Source of the DNA: Microbacteriaceae bacterium
GTDB taxonomy: Bacteria > Actinomycetota > Actinomycetes > Actinomycetales > Microbacteriaceae
Length of the DNA stretch: 64,000 nt
NCBI GenBank assembly: GCA_947373155.1
Contig: CANBWO010000009.1
Location: 1 to 64,000, forward strand
Direction: 5' to 3'
In this document: positions 16,099 through 23,851 of the stretch, in pieces
Numbering within the stretch: the first letter of the stretch is position 1
How the letters are laid out: each line of letters opens with the position of its first letter
Notes under the pieces: model-generated
Told to the model about the DNA's origin: nothing
The model's input: only the letters and a program-made list of their open reading frames with translations
The model's database searches: none
Made by a program: the position numbers and the translations under genes

Positions 16099-17132
16099 GA
16101 ACCAGTTACCGAATCCCAACCCATATTGGTGTCAATCGGTTTGTCGCTCAGATAAACGGTTGGCTGCTGTCCGCCTGCAAGCGCCACAACTTGGCCGATG
16201 CGCTTGAATCCTCTTGGCAAAGTAGTGCCCGCGGCAAATGTTGCCAGCAAACTGTGGTCTTCTCCCCCGCCAATCACCCATTTGTGTTCGTACTCGGCGG
16301 CGCTCATTTTGCCCTGCGGCGAGGTTGCCAAAGCCTGCGAGGCGCCTTCTAGAATCGCCTCAAAACCCTGAAGCTGCATGGGTTCAATCACCAGGTGCAC
16401 ACCGCTGGCGGCCGCAATCCGGCTGGCATCCTTGGCAAGGCCATCGCTGATATCTAACATTGCTGTGGCACCAACCTCACCGGCTGCAATTCCGGCAGCG
16501 ATGGGGGGCTGCGGGCGACGCTGAACGTTTACCCAGTCATCCCAGGCGCTCACTAAATCAGAGTTAGAACTAAGCAGTAGGTCTAGGCCGCAGGCGGCAC
16601 GGCCCAGAGTACCGGCTACCGCAAGAACGTCTCCGGGCTGCGCTCCCGAACGAAGCACCGGCTGGCGACCCTGCAGGTCTCCGTGAGCCGTTACCGAAAT
16701 CACAATCTGCGACCCGCTCGCAAGATCTCCGCCAACCACTGCGCTGCCAGGCGCCAGGGTCTGGCACGCATCGCGCAGACCATCGGCAAATGACTCAAGC
16801 CAGGAAACCAAAGTGTTTTTTGGAACCACCATGGCCACCACCAAAACCGTTGGCTGTGCCCCCATGGCTGCCACATCTGCGATGTTTGAGGCCACGGCTT
16901 TCCACCCGAGGTCGTAGCCTGTGCTCCACTCGAGCTTAAAATCGTGATCCTGAACCAGGGTGTCTGTGGTGACCACAAAACTTCCGTTGGGTGCCGAGAT
17001 TACCGCAGCGTCATCGCCCGGGCCAACCAACTCGTGTTCGCCTTTGTTGAGGCGGCTGATTGTGCGCTTAAGGCTGGCGTTTTCACCAATCAATTCGATG
17101 GTCTCTGCAGCAGGATTCAGTGGATTTGGCAC
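16095..17132 (-). CDS. thiL: thiamine-monophosphate kinase
   Basis: A 345-residue protein of the PurM/ThiL ATP-grasp-like fold. GPGDDAAVI is the first metal-binding motif, followed by VTTDTLVQDHDFKL, AAMGAQPT, GGDLAS and DISDGLAKD, all in the ThiL order. It phosphorylates thiamine monophosphate to thiamine diphosphate, the cofactor used for instance by IlvB in this window. GTG start with TACCTT ending six bases upstream. No TPP riboswitch is visible in the 23-base divergent gap. Confidence 0.95.
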   Translation of the reverse strand: MPNPLNPAAETIELIGENASLKRTISRLNKGEHELVGPGDDAAVISAPNGSFVVTTDTLVQDHDFKLEWSTGYDLGWKAVASNIADVAAMGAQPTVLVVAMVVPKNTLVSWLESFADGLRDACQTLAPGSAVVGGDLASGSQIVISVTAHGDLQGRQPVLRSGAQPGDVLAVAGTLGRAACGLDLLLSSNSDLVSAWDDWVNVQRRPQPPIAAGIAAGEVGATAMLDISDGLAKDASRIAAASGVHLVIEPMQLQGFEAILEGASQALATSPQGKMSAAEYEHKWVIGGGEDHSLLATFAAGTTLPRGFKRIGQVVALAGGQQPTVYLSDKPIDTNMGWDSVTGS

Positions 17133-17138
17133 AAGTCA

Positions 17139-17144
17139 AAGGTA
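17139..17144 (-). promoter_or_regulatory. -10 TACCTT for leaderless thiL
   Basis: TACCTT on the minus strand ends six bases before the thiL GTG. Its TA shares two base pairs with the plus-strand -10 of the DUF3515 gene. Confidence 0.5.
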
Positions 17145-17148
17145 GCCT
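17143..17148 (+). promoter_or_regulatory. -10 TAGCCT for the DUF3515 lipoprotein gene
   Basis: TAGCCT ends seven bases before the ATG at 17156. The hexamer physically overlaps the minus-strand thiL -10 by two bases, so simultaneous initiation from both looks impossible. Confidence 0.5.
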
Positions 17149-17155
17149 GTAACCG

Positions 17156-17638
17156 ATGACTTTTTCACTTCGCAACTTTATTAGGCCACTACTTTCGTTG
17201 GTTGCCGTTGGCTTAGCCGCAGCCTCGCTAACCGCCTGCACTCAGGCCGTAACTCTTGAGGCGGCACCAGATTCGAACAACCCGCGATGCGCTGCCGTCA
17301 CGGTACGGCTCCCGGATTCGGTTGCCGGATTCAAAAGCCGAACCACAGACGCCCAGGCCACAGGAGCTTGGGGCACCCCAGCCAGAGTTCTATTGCGCTG
17401 CGGATTACCAGAGGTAAAAGCAAGCACACTAACCTGCGTTACCGCGGGTGGAGTGGACTGGCTGGTTGACCCAAGTGAAGCACCGAGCTACCGATTCATC
17501 ACCTTTGGGCGAAACCCTGCCACTGAAGTAATTGTGGATTCTAAGCATGTGAGTGGATCCACAGCTCTGGATTCGCTGGGTGCGGCAATCTCTCAGGGAG
17601 TTCCCGTTGATCGGCTTTGCACAGACCCTAAGAGTTAG
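17156..17638 (+). CDS. DUF3515 family lipoprotein
   Basis: A 160-residue protein with a signal peptide ending in a lipobox (LTAC), so it should be lipid-anchored outside the membrane. Four further cysteines in the mature part (NPRCAAV, LLRCGLP, TLTCVTA, DRLC) could form disulfides. It matches DUF3515, a family usually found beside thiL and ddl in actinobacteria and of unknown function, possibly cell-envelope related. Here it lies beside thiL but on the opposite strand, and is separated from ddl by the amide cluster. Its TAG interlocks with the TAA of the MarR gene (TTAG). Confidence 0.85.
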   Translation: MTFSLRNFIRPLLSLVAVGLAAASLTACTQAVTLEAAPDSNNPRCAAVTVRLPDSVAGFKSRTTDAQATGAWGTPARVLLRCGLPEVKASTLTCVTAGGVDWLVDPSEAPSYRFITFGRNPATEVIVDSKHVSGSTALDSLGAAISQGVPVDRLCTDPKS

Positions 17639-18018
17639 TTAGCTACCTTAATCTCAGTGGCGCTCGCCCACTGGTTGGCTCGACCACAAGCACGCTCAAA
17701 TAGCGAAACCCCGAGCGCCGAAAGCTGAACTGTGATTCTGCGCTTGTCCGAAGGATCAGGGACTCGATACGCCAGCGCCTGGTCCTCTAGGCCATCGATG
17801 ATTCGACTCAGGCTCGCATTAGCAAAACCGGTGTCTTTCACGAGTTCACCCATCACTGGGGACTCCAAGCGAGTGATGGCTTCCATTGCCCGAAACTGCT
17901 CTACAGAGAGCCCATCTTCGGAAAGAGCCAGGCTCAGACCAGCCTGCAGTTTCGCAACCTGATCGGCCATGGCCCAAAGAGTCTGCGCCAGCTGTGGTAC
18001 CGAACTGTTATCAGACAA
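17635..18018 (-). CDS. MarR family transcriptional regulator of the amide cluster
   Basis: About 127 residues of winged-helix MarR type: EQFRAMEAITRLESPVMGELVKDTGFANASLSRIIDGLEDQALAYRVPDPSDKRRITVQLS shows the recognition helix and the D-x-R-x beta wing in pieces (DKRRITVQLS). The frame extends far upstream over the next gene, but I place the start at the TTG at 18018 because AGGGG lies about seven bases before it. By position it should control the divergent amide-receptor/permease/amidase genes. Mycobacterium smegmatis amidase operons also carry a MarR-type repressor (AmiA), which supports this role by analogy. Confidence 0.85.
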   Translation of the reverse strand: MSDNSSVPQLAQTLWAMADQVAKLQAGLSLALSEDGLSVEQFRAMEAITRLESPVMGELVKDTGFANASLSRIIDGLEDQALAYRVPDPSDKRRITVQLSALGVSLFERACGRANQWASATEIKVAN

Positions 18019-18076
18019 AGCGCACCCCTTTTCCTTTCGAAACCTATTCGAAATCATAGTAAGACATACTTGGATT
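18019..18076. promoter_or_regulatory. divergent promoter/operator region of the amide cluster
   Basis: On the minus strand TACTAT forms a good -10 for the MarR gene. Downstream of it two TTTCGAA elements lie as TTTCGAA-TAGG-TTTCGAAA, each palindromic at its core, in the expected MarR leader. An imperfect dyad AGTATG-T-CTTACT overlaps the -10 itself. CATACT on the plus strand ends six bases before the ATG of the receptor gene. This fits binding of the MarR protein to both promoters. Confidence 0.45.
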
Positions 18077-19186
18077 ATGTCCTCCAATGTTGCTGTGCTC
18101 ATGCCAGACGAGGCGCTCATGCGCGGCCCCGTCTCAGGCAGACTCGCCATTGGATTGCTGGTGCCAATGTCTGGCGTGATGGGCGTGGCTGGGCCTTCAA
18201 TTATCAACTGCGCGCTTTTAGCTGCCGAAGAATATGCCAGGTTCTCTGGCAACGGCACAGACCTGATTCTGATTGATGCCGGCCAAGCTCCAATGAATGT
18301 GTCGCGAGCAGTGAACAATCTGGTGTCGGGCAATTTGGTGCACGTGCTTGTAGGAACCCACACTTCAAATGTTCGCGTCGCGGTTGAGCAAAATTTGGGA
18401 AATCGAGTTCCCTATATTTTTACTCCCCCGCATGAGTCCGATGTCAGTTTGGTTTCCAACTGGGGCACTATGTTCCTCGGACAAAACCCGGAACTTCAAC
18501 TTCGCCAACCGCTCAGCTGGCTCAGCCAAAACCGGTCGGTAACTCGCTGGGCATTGATCGGCAATGACTATGTCTGGCCAAGGAAAGTGCACTTGGCGGC
18601 GCGGAAGATCCTGCGTGAGCTCGACCAAATGGTTGTCATGGATGAACTAGTGCCCATAAACCAGGTGGACGCCGAGTACCTCATTAACTCGGCAAAGCGC
18701 GCCCATGCCGACGCCATTTTGGTTTCTCTGGTGGGACGCGATGGCATCAGCTTCCACCGTGCCATCAGAGACCTTGGAGCAGACAACAGTTTCATTCGGC
18801 TCTGCACCGCCCTCGATGAAAACTGCTTGGTAGCTGCAGGCGGAGACGAAACCGGCAACCTGTATTCGGCTATGCCGACCTTCATGAATCAGAAGGACGA
18901 GAAACACCAACGGCTGATCGAGCTCTACGTGGATCGATTCGGGCTGAGCGCTCCACTGCCTGGAACCTACGCCGAAGGTTGTTATCGCGGGCTACATTTT
19001 GCCGCCGCATTGGCTTCTAGCGGGCTGTTGAAACAGAAATCAAACATCGATGCGCTTCGCCTGTTGAACAAGGTAACCACTCAAACTTGGGAAAACCCGC
19101 TGTTCATGGTTGATGCAATGGATTCCCTGGCTCGTATGGCACGAGCAGAAGGAAACGAGCTTGAAGTGGTGGGCACTTTCAGATAG
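18077..19186 (+). CDS. AmiC-like amide-binding sensor (cytoplasmic periplasmic-binding-protein fold)
   Basis: A 369-residue type I periplasmic-binding-protein fold (GRLAIGLLVPMSGVMGVAGP at its start, VLVGTHTSNVRVAVE, and ALIGNDYVWPRK). The last motif closely parallels the GSDYIYPRE of Pseudomonas AmiC, the amide receptor that regulates aliphatic amidase. There is no signal peptide or lipobox after the ATG at 18077, so it should stay in the cytoplasm as AmiC does, rather than feed an ABC transporter, and no ABC genes are present. No AmiR antiterminator gene is visible, so signal output may go through the MarR protein or something encoded elsewhere. The frame upstream of 18077 overlaps the MarR gene and is rejected. 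Confidence 0.75.
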   Translation: MSSNVAVLMPDEALMRGPVSGRLAIGLLVPMSGVMGVAGPSIINCALLAAEEYARFSGNGTDLILIDAGQAPMNVSRAVNNLVSGNLVHVLVGTHTSNVRVAVEQNLGNRVPYIFTPPHESDVSLVSNWGTMFLGQNPELQLRQPLSWLSQNRSVTRWALIGNDYVWPRKVHLAARKILRELDQMVVMDELVPINQVDAEYLINSAKRAHADAILVSLVGRDGISFHRAIRDLGADNSFIRLCTALDENCLVAAGGDETGNLYSAMPTFMNQKDEKHQRLIELYVDRFGLSAPLPGTYAEGCYRGLHFAAALASSGLLKQKSNIDALRLLNKVTTQTWENPLFMVDAMDSLARMARAEGNELEVVGTFR

Positions 19187-19187
19187 G

Positions 19188-19217
19188 TATAGTATTCAAT
19201 CATTTCCAACTGGAAAT
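19188..19217 (+). promoter_or_regulatory. TATAGT -10 and palindrome before the permease gene
   Basis: TATAGT at 19188-19193 directly follows the stop codon of the sensor gene. Eight bases further lies the perfect dyad ATTTCCA-AC-TGGAAAT (19202-19217), where the transcript would begin. This is the classic position for a repressor operator acting on the permease and amidase genes. Confidence 0.5.
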
Positions 19218-19243
19218 ATTTTCCCGTTTTGATTGGAGCAGTA

Positions 19244-20647
19244 ATGACTAGCCCTAATAGTGCAACTGGCGCGCAAGGTAGCGACGCCTCCGGCATCGAG
19301 CAATTTGGATACAAACAAGAGCTCAAGCGAACCCTCAAGTTCAGTGACCTCATTGTCTACGGAATGATCTTCATGGTGCCAATCGCACCATTCGCAATCT
19401 TTGGTGGCGTCTTCCAGGCCTCCGGCGGCATGATCGCCCTTGCCTACATCATCGCCATGGTTGGCATGATGTTCTCGGCTAACTCTTACTCGCAGATGGC
19501 ACAGGCCTTCCCAATGTCGGGATCGGTTTACACCTATGCGGCTCGCGGAATTGCAAAGCCAGTTGGCTTCATCGCCGGTTGGATGATTCTGCTTGACTAC
19601 ATTCTCATTCCAGCGCTCTTGTATTTAGCAGCTGGTATGGCCATGAACGGCATCATTCCTTCGATCCCAGTCTGGGTTTGGTTGGTTGCTTTCATCGGCC
19701 TAAACACCGTGATTAACTACCTCGGTATTTCCCTAACCGCCAAGGTCAACAAGATCATGCTCGTGGGCGAGCTAATCGCTCTTGCAATCTTCTTGGTAGT
19801 GGGCATCTCGGCAGTTGCAGCGGGCAAGGGTGCTGGTTTCAGCTTCGACGCGTTCTTCAACCCAGCCACCTTCTCCTGGTCACTAGTGTTTGGCGCTGCA
19901 TCCATTGCGGTTCTTTCGTTCCTAGGCTTCGACGCAATCTCGACACTGGCAGAAGAAAACGCCGGAAGCGCCAAGTCACTTGGTCGCTCGATGATTGGTG
20001 CACTTCTAGTTGTTGGAACCCTGTTCATTGCACAGACCTGGGTTGCATCGATGTTGGTTGAAGACCCTGCATCGTTGATCAAGAACGGTGACCCAACCGG
20101 CGTTGCCTTCTACCAGGCCAGCGAAACCGCAGGCGGCCACTGGATGTTCATCCTTACCGCTGTTTCCACCGCAATCGCCTGGGGCTTTGCAAACGCCCTG
20201 GTTGCTCAGGCTGCTACCGCACGCTTGATCTTCGCTATGGCCCGCGACGGACAGCTTCCTAAGTTCTTGTCCAAGGTTGACAGCAAGCGCCAGGTTCCAT
20301 GGAACGCAACCCTCTTGGTTGTAATCGTTTCGCTGGCACTCGGCATCTACCTAACCTTGCTTCCAGACGGACTAGTTGCGATCTCGGCTCTGGTTAACTT
20401 TGGAGCCATCGTTGGATTCATGCTTTTGAACGCCTCAGTTATCTGGTGGTTCTTCATCAAGCAGAAATCAGGCCGCGTATTTGTTCACCTGATTTACCCA
20501 GCACTGGGCATTCTGGTTCTAGCATTCGTTCTTTGGAATGCTCGTGCAGCCGCTCAGATTCTAGGTATCGGCTGGCTAGTCGTTGGAATCATCGTTGCTG
20601 TCATTCTTCGCTCTCGCGGCAAAGACCTTTCAGTAGTTACCGAATAG
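19244..20647 (+). CDS. APC superfamily amino acid/amine permease
   Basis: A 467-residue polytopic protein with about 12 helices. The start of the membrane region (LKRTLKFSDLIVYGMIFMVPIAPFAIFGGV) and the LSFLGFDAISTLAEE motif in helix 6 are typical of APC transporters. Position between an amide sensor and an acetamidase/formamidase suggests that it imports a short-chain amide or a compound that yields one. ATG 19244 is preferred because GGAG lies five bases upstream; the frame extends to 19229 only by chance. Codon use is strongly biased to AAC, GCA and CTT types, suggesting high expression. Ten bases separate it from the amidase gene. Confidence 0.88.
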   Translation: MTSPNSATGAQGSDASGIEQFGYKQELKRTLKFSDLIVYGMIFMVPIAPFAIFGGVFQASGGMIALAYIIAMVGMMFSANSYSQMAQAFPMSGSVYTYAARGIAKPVGFIAGWMILLDYILIPALLYLAAGMAMNGIIPSIPVWVWLVAFIGLNTVINYLGISLTAKVNKIMLVGELIALAIFLVVGISAVAAGKGAGFSFDAFFNPATFSWSLVFGAASIAVLSFLGFDAISTLAEENAGSAKSLGRSMIGALLVVGTLFIAQTWVASMLVEDPASLIKNGDPTGVAFYQASETAGGHWMFILTAVSTAIAWGFANALVAQAATARLIFAMARDGQLPKFLSKVDSKRQVPWNATLLVVIVSLALGIYLTLLPDGLVAISALVNFGAIVGFMLLNASVIWWFFIKQKSGRVFVHLIYPALGILVLAFVLWNARAAAQILGIGWLVVGIIVAVILRSRGKDLSVVTE

Positions 20648-20656
20648 GACCCAAAA

Positions 20657-21670
20657 ATGGCTGTTCACGAACTCCGGCCTCGCACAGAGGACTACTCCTA
20701 CACCTTTGGTGGCAGAAGTCCTCTGATCTCGGTGAAGCCTGGCGACATCGTTGAACTATCTACTGAAGATTGCTTTGGTGGTCGGGTTCGCTCAGCAAGC
20801 GACATTCCAAGTAAGGTTGTCGACTTTTCTGAGCTGAACCCGGTTACCGGGCCAATCTATGTAGATGGCGCTGAACCTGGCGACCTACTGGCCGTGCACT
20901 TTGTATCTATTGTGCCCTCGCGTAAGTACGGCGTTTCCTGCACGTTCCCGCTGTTTGGTGCACTTACTGCAACTCACGAAACACCAACTCTTCAGGAACC
21001 CCTTGAAGAGCGCGTTTGGTTCTATGACTTGGATCTAGAGTCTTGGACCGCGGGGTTTGCAGCAAGTTCCAACGGAGCCAAGATTCGTCTTCCGCTAGAC
21101 CCGATGCACGGCACCGTAGGTGTGGCACCGGCTAGCGGCGAGGTTCGTCTGGTTGTTACCCCAAGCACCTATGGCGGAAACATGGACACCCCCGAGGCAC
21201 GCGCTGGAGCAACTCTTTACCTTCCGGTAAATGTTGCGGGAGCCATGCTTTCCGTGGGAGACGGCCACGCGCGTCAAGGTGAAGGCGAAGTTTGTGGAAC
21301 CGGAATCGAAGCCGCCATGAACTCCGTGATTGCACTAGACGTGATCAAAGGTGGCGCCGCAGCTTGGCCTCGCCTAGAGAACGACGATTTCATTATGACG
21401 ACAGGTTCGATTCGCCCGCTCGAAGATGCCTATCGCATCAGCCAGAAAGAGTTGGTCGATTGGACCAGCTCGTTGACTGGCATGGACTCACTAGACGCGT
21501 ATCAGCTAGTGAGCCAGATGGGATTGGCGCCGGCAGCGAATGTGTGCGACCCGAACTACACCATGGTGGCAAAACTGCCTAAGTGGTTGCTTGGCGAGGC
21601 CGAGGCCTACGGAGGAGCCCACAAGCGCCTTCGCGCTGCGGCAGAGGTCTACAAGGCAAGCAAAAAATAG
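20657..21670 (+). CDS. acetamidase/formamidase family protein
   Basis: A 337-residue protein of the FmdA/AmdA fold. Key regions are VKPGDIVELSTEDCFGGRV, the NPVTGPIYVDGAEPGDLL motif, DPMHGTVGVAP, and GDGHARQGEGEVCGTGIE, all characteristic of this family. It hydrolyses short-chain amides to ammonium and the carboxylate. Together with the AmiC-like sensor and APC permease it forms a nitrogen- and carbon-scavenging unit. Whether formamide, acetamide or another amide is preferred cannot be read from the sequence. Confidence 0.93.
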   Translation: MAVHELRPRTEDYSYTFGGRSPLISVKPGDIVELSTEDCFGGRVRSASDIPSKVVDFSELNPVTGPIYVDGAEPGDLLAVHFVSIVPSRKYGVSCTFPLFGALTATHETPTLQEPLEERVWFYDLDLESWTAGFAASSNGAKIRLPLDPMHGTVGVAPASGEVRLVVTPSTYGGNMDTPEARAGATLYLPVNVAGAMLSVGDGHARQGEGEVCGTGIEAAMNSVIALDVIKGGAAAWPRLENDDFIMTTGSIRPLEDAYRISQKELVDWTSSLTGMDSLDAYQLVSQMGLAPAANVCDPNYTMVAKLPKWLLGEAEAYGGAHKRLRAAAEVYKASKK

Positions 21671-21685
21671 CGCAACTCTCAGCGC

Positions 21686-21726
21686 AAAATGGTGGGCACT
21701 CAGCGATGAGTGCCCACCATTTTTTT
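21686..21726. terminator. strong bidirectional terminator
   Basis: A perfect 17-base stem (21686-21702 with 21707-21723) closed by the tetraloop GCGA and flanked by A and T tracts. It isolates the amide cluster from the convergent ddl operon. Confidence 0.96.
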
Positions 21727-21736
21727 GCATGTTGGT

Positions 21737-22828
21737 TTACCGCTTGGCAGTTAGGCCCAGCTGAATCAGCTGGTCGATTAGGTCCGCGTACTCAATGCCG
21801 GTGGCGCCCCAGAGCGACGGATACATGCTCAGACGGGTAAACCCAGGCATGGTGTTGATCTCGTTGATCAAGAATCCGTCGGCGGTCAAAAAGAAGTCCA
21901 CTCGGGCCAGCCCAAAGCCGCCAAGCGCCTCAAACGCCTTGCGGGCCAAGCGTTGCATCTCGGCCAGCTCTTCGGCGCTCAGCACGGCCGGAATGATCAA
22001 ATCAACTGCGGCCTCATCGCGGTATTTGGCTTCAAAGTCGTAGAACTCACGGCCGGTGACCACAATCTCACCGGCCACGGAAACCCTTGCTGGGCCGCCA
22101 TCTAGGCTGGAAAGTACAGCACACTCAACCTCACGGCCCACCAGGCCGCGTTCCACAACCACCTTGGTGTCGTGTTCTAGCCCAAGTGCCACAGCGGCAG
22201 CAAACTCAGACATGCGCTTGACCTTAGAGACCCCCACCGATGAACCAGCGCGCGCAGGTTTCACAAACAGCGGCACTCCACCGAGACCACGCACGGCCTC
22301 GAGTGCAGATTCTGGATCTGCAAGCCAATCGTGCTGGCGAATCACAACGTGAGGAGTTGCGGGCACACCGGCCTGCAAGAAAAGCGCCTTGCTGAACTCT
22401 TTGTCCATTCCGGCGGCGGAGGCGAAAACGCCGTTGCCAACGTAAGGCAGCCCGGCCAATTCCAAGAAGCCCTGCATGGTGCCGTCTTCGCCGAAAGGGC
22501 CGTGCAAAACAGGGAAAACCACATCGATGTTGGCGTGAAGGGTGCGCGAGCCTGCCGCATCAATGACAAACAGCTGGCGGGAGCCATCCATGGCAAAATC
22601 TAACCGGCTGCCCTCGAACTCAACCACCGGCAGCGGTCCATCGCTGAGGGCCCAATGATCTACCGAATCTAGCGCAGGAACAAAAACCCCATCGCGGGTG
22701 ATGCCGACCGGAATTACGTTGTACTTGTTGCGGTCTATCGACCCAAAAACGCCGGCAGCGGTGGCGCAAGAAATACTGTGCTCGCTACTGCGACCACCAA
22801 ACATCACTGCAACGGTTAGTTTCGCCAT
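21737..22828 (-). CDS. ddl: D-alanine--D-alanine ligase
   Basis: A 363-residue ATP-grasp ligase that makes the D-Ala-D-Ala dipeptide for peptidoglycan. Motifs: MFGGRSSEHSIS at the N-terminus, HGPFGEDGTMQGFLE, KPARAGSSVGVSK, and a C-terminal INEINTMPGFTRLSMYP. It is the last gene of the leuC-leuD-murA-plsC-gpsA-ddl series. The nine-base gap to gpsA contains no Shine-Dalgarno; instead TAGGGT, whose TAG is the gpsA stop, ends six bases before the ATG. Confidence 0.97.
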   Translation of the reverse strand: MAKLTVAVMFGGRSSEHSISCATAAGVFGSIDRNKYNVIPVGITRDGVFVPALDSVDHWALSDGPLPVVEFEGSRLDFAMDGSRQLFVIDAAGSRTLHANIDVVFPVLHGPFGEDGTMQGFLELAGLPYVGNGVFASAAGMDKEFSKALFLQAGVPATPHVVIRQHDWLADPESALEAVRGLGGVPLFVKPARAGSSVGVSKVKRMSEFAAAVALGLEHDTKVVVERGLVGREVECAVLSSLDGGPARVSVAGEIVVTGREFYDFEAKYRDEAAVDLIIPAVLSAEELAEMQRLARKAFEALGGFGLARVDFFLTADGFLINEINTMPGFTRLSMYPSLWGATGIEYADLIDQLIQLGLTAKR

Positions 22829-22834
22829 TTGCCG

Positions 22835-22840
22835 ACCCTA
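22835..22840 (-). promoter_or_regulatory. -10 TAGGGT formed from the gpsA stop codon
   Basis: The gpsA TAG stop codon (22838-22840) is the first half of TAGGGT, which ends six bases before the ddl ATG. This is one of three such junctions in the window. Confidence 0.5.
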
Positions 22841-23839
22841 CTCGCCCTGTGGTTCTTCGTCTTCGCCCATTAGGTGCGGGGCAATATCCTTTGGCTTCAT
22901 TTTGCCTTCGATCACCAGCTGAACCTGCTCAACAATCGGCATTTTCACGCCCTTGGCGGCGGCCAGTTCAAGAATAGGAGCAACGCTGTTCAGGCCCTCG
23001 GCGGTCTGGTTTAGGCGCTTCAGCACCTCTCGCTTGCTAAAGCCCTTGCCTAGCATCTCGCCGGCTTTATGGTTACGACTTAGCGGTGATTCCGATGTGG
23101 CAATCAGGTCTCCAAGGCCGGCCAAACCCACCATGGTCTGTGGGCGAGCACCGTAGGCAACAGCAAAGCGGCTGATCTCTGCAAGTCCACGAGTCATGAT
23201 CGAGGCCTTGGTATTTTCGCCGTATCCAACGCCGTTCACAATGCCAATGGCTACCGCGATTAGGTTCTTTAGGATTCCGCCGAACTCGGTTCCAATCACG
23301 TCTTTGTTGGTGAAAGTGGCAAAGTATTCGTTGGTGCAGGCGCGGGCCACTGCGGCCGCGGTCTCTGGGCTACTGCAAGCCGCCACCGATGCGGTTGGCT
23401 GCTCAAGCGCGATTTCGCCCGAAAGGTTTGGTCCGGAAACTACCGCAATGCGGCTCTTGGGAAGCTTGGTTACCTGCTCGATTACCTCGCTCATCCGAAG
23501 CCCGGTGCCCTGTTCCACACCCTTCATCAAGCTGACCACAATGGCATCTCTTGGAATCAGCGAACCCCAGATTTCTAGGTTGTCGCGCAGTGAAGAAGAA
23601 GGAACAGCGATGTAAACCTGCTCGGCTCCGGCCATGGCCTCGGCGGCATCCAAGGTGGCGGTGAGGCTGACCGGCAAATCGATTCCAGGTAGGTAATCGC
23701 CGTTGCGGTGGTGCTCATTGATGTCCTCAACCACGTCTTCGCGACGAGCCCAAAGGATCACGTCGTTCTGGGCATCGGCTAGCACCTTAGCGAAAGTGGT
23801 TCCCCAGCTTCCCGCACCCATCACTGCAATTTTGGTCAT
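22838..23839 (-). CDS. gpsA: glycerol-3-phosphate dehydrogenase [NAD(P)+]
   Basis: A 333-residue protein making sn-glycerol-3-phosphate for phospholipids. GAGSWGTTFAKVLAD is the dinucleotide-binding motif. AVPSSSLRDNL, SLMKGVEQGTGLRMSE and the catalytic lysine region NLIAVAIGIVNGVGYG with ASIMTRGLAEISRFA follow in family order. It lies directly behind plsC, the acyltransferase of the same pathway. The nine-base gap has TAGGTT, using the plsC stop codon, in place of a Shine-Dalgarno. Confidence 0.96.
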   Translation of the reverse strand: MTKIAVMGAGSWGTTFAKVLADAQNDVILWARREDVVEDINEHHRNGDYLPGIDLPVSLTATLDAAEAMAGAEQVYIAVPSSSLRDNLEIWGSLIPRDAIVVSLMKGVEQGTGLRMSEVIEQVTKLPKSRIAVVSGPNLSGEIALEQPTASVAACSSPETAAAVARACTNEYFATFTNKDVIGTEFGGILKNLIAVAIGIVNGVGYGENTKASIMTRGLAEISRFAVAYGARPQTMVGLAGLGDLIATSESPLSRNHKAGEMLGKGFSKREVLKRLNQTAEGLNSVAPILELAAAKGVKMPIVEQVQLVIEGKMKPKDIAPHLMGEDEEPQGE

Positions 23840-23845
23840 GGCAAA

Positions 23846-23851
23846 AACCTA
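23846..23851 (-). promoter_or_regulatory. -10 TAGGTT formed from the plsC stop codon
   Basis: The plsC TAG stop (23849-23851) begins TAGGTT, which ends six bases before the gpsA ATG. Confidence 0.5.

Noticed and set aside
17133-17155. TPP riboswitch before thiL
   Set aside because: The gap is only 23 bases and holds the two promoters.
17969-18076. N-terminal extension of the sensor frame
   Set aside because: It overlaps the MarR gene, contains cysteine-rich noise rather than a signal peptide, and the sensor domain begins after the ATG at 18077.
18019-18363. N-terminal extension of the MarR frame
   Set aside because: It runs over the start of the amide sensor gene and has no MarR similarity; the TTG at 18018 with AGGGG upstream is better.
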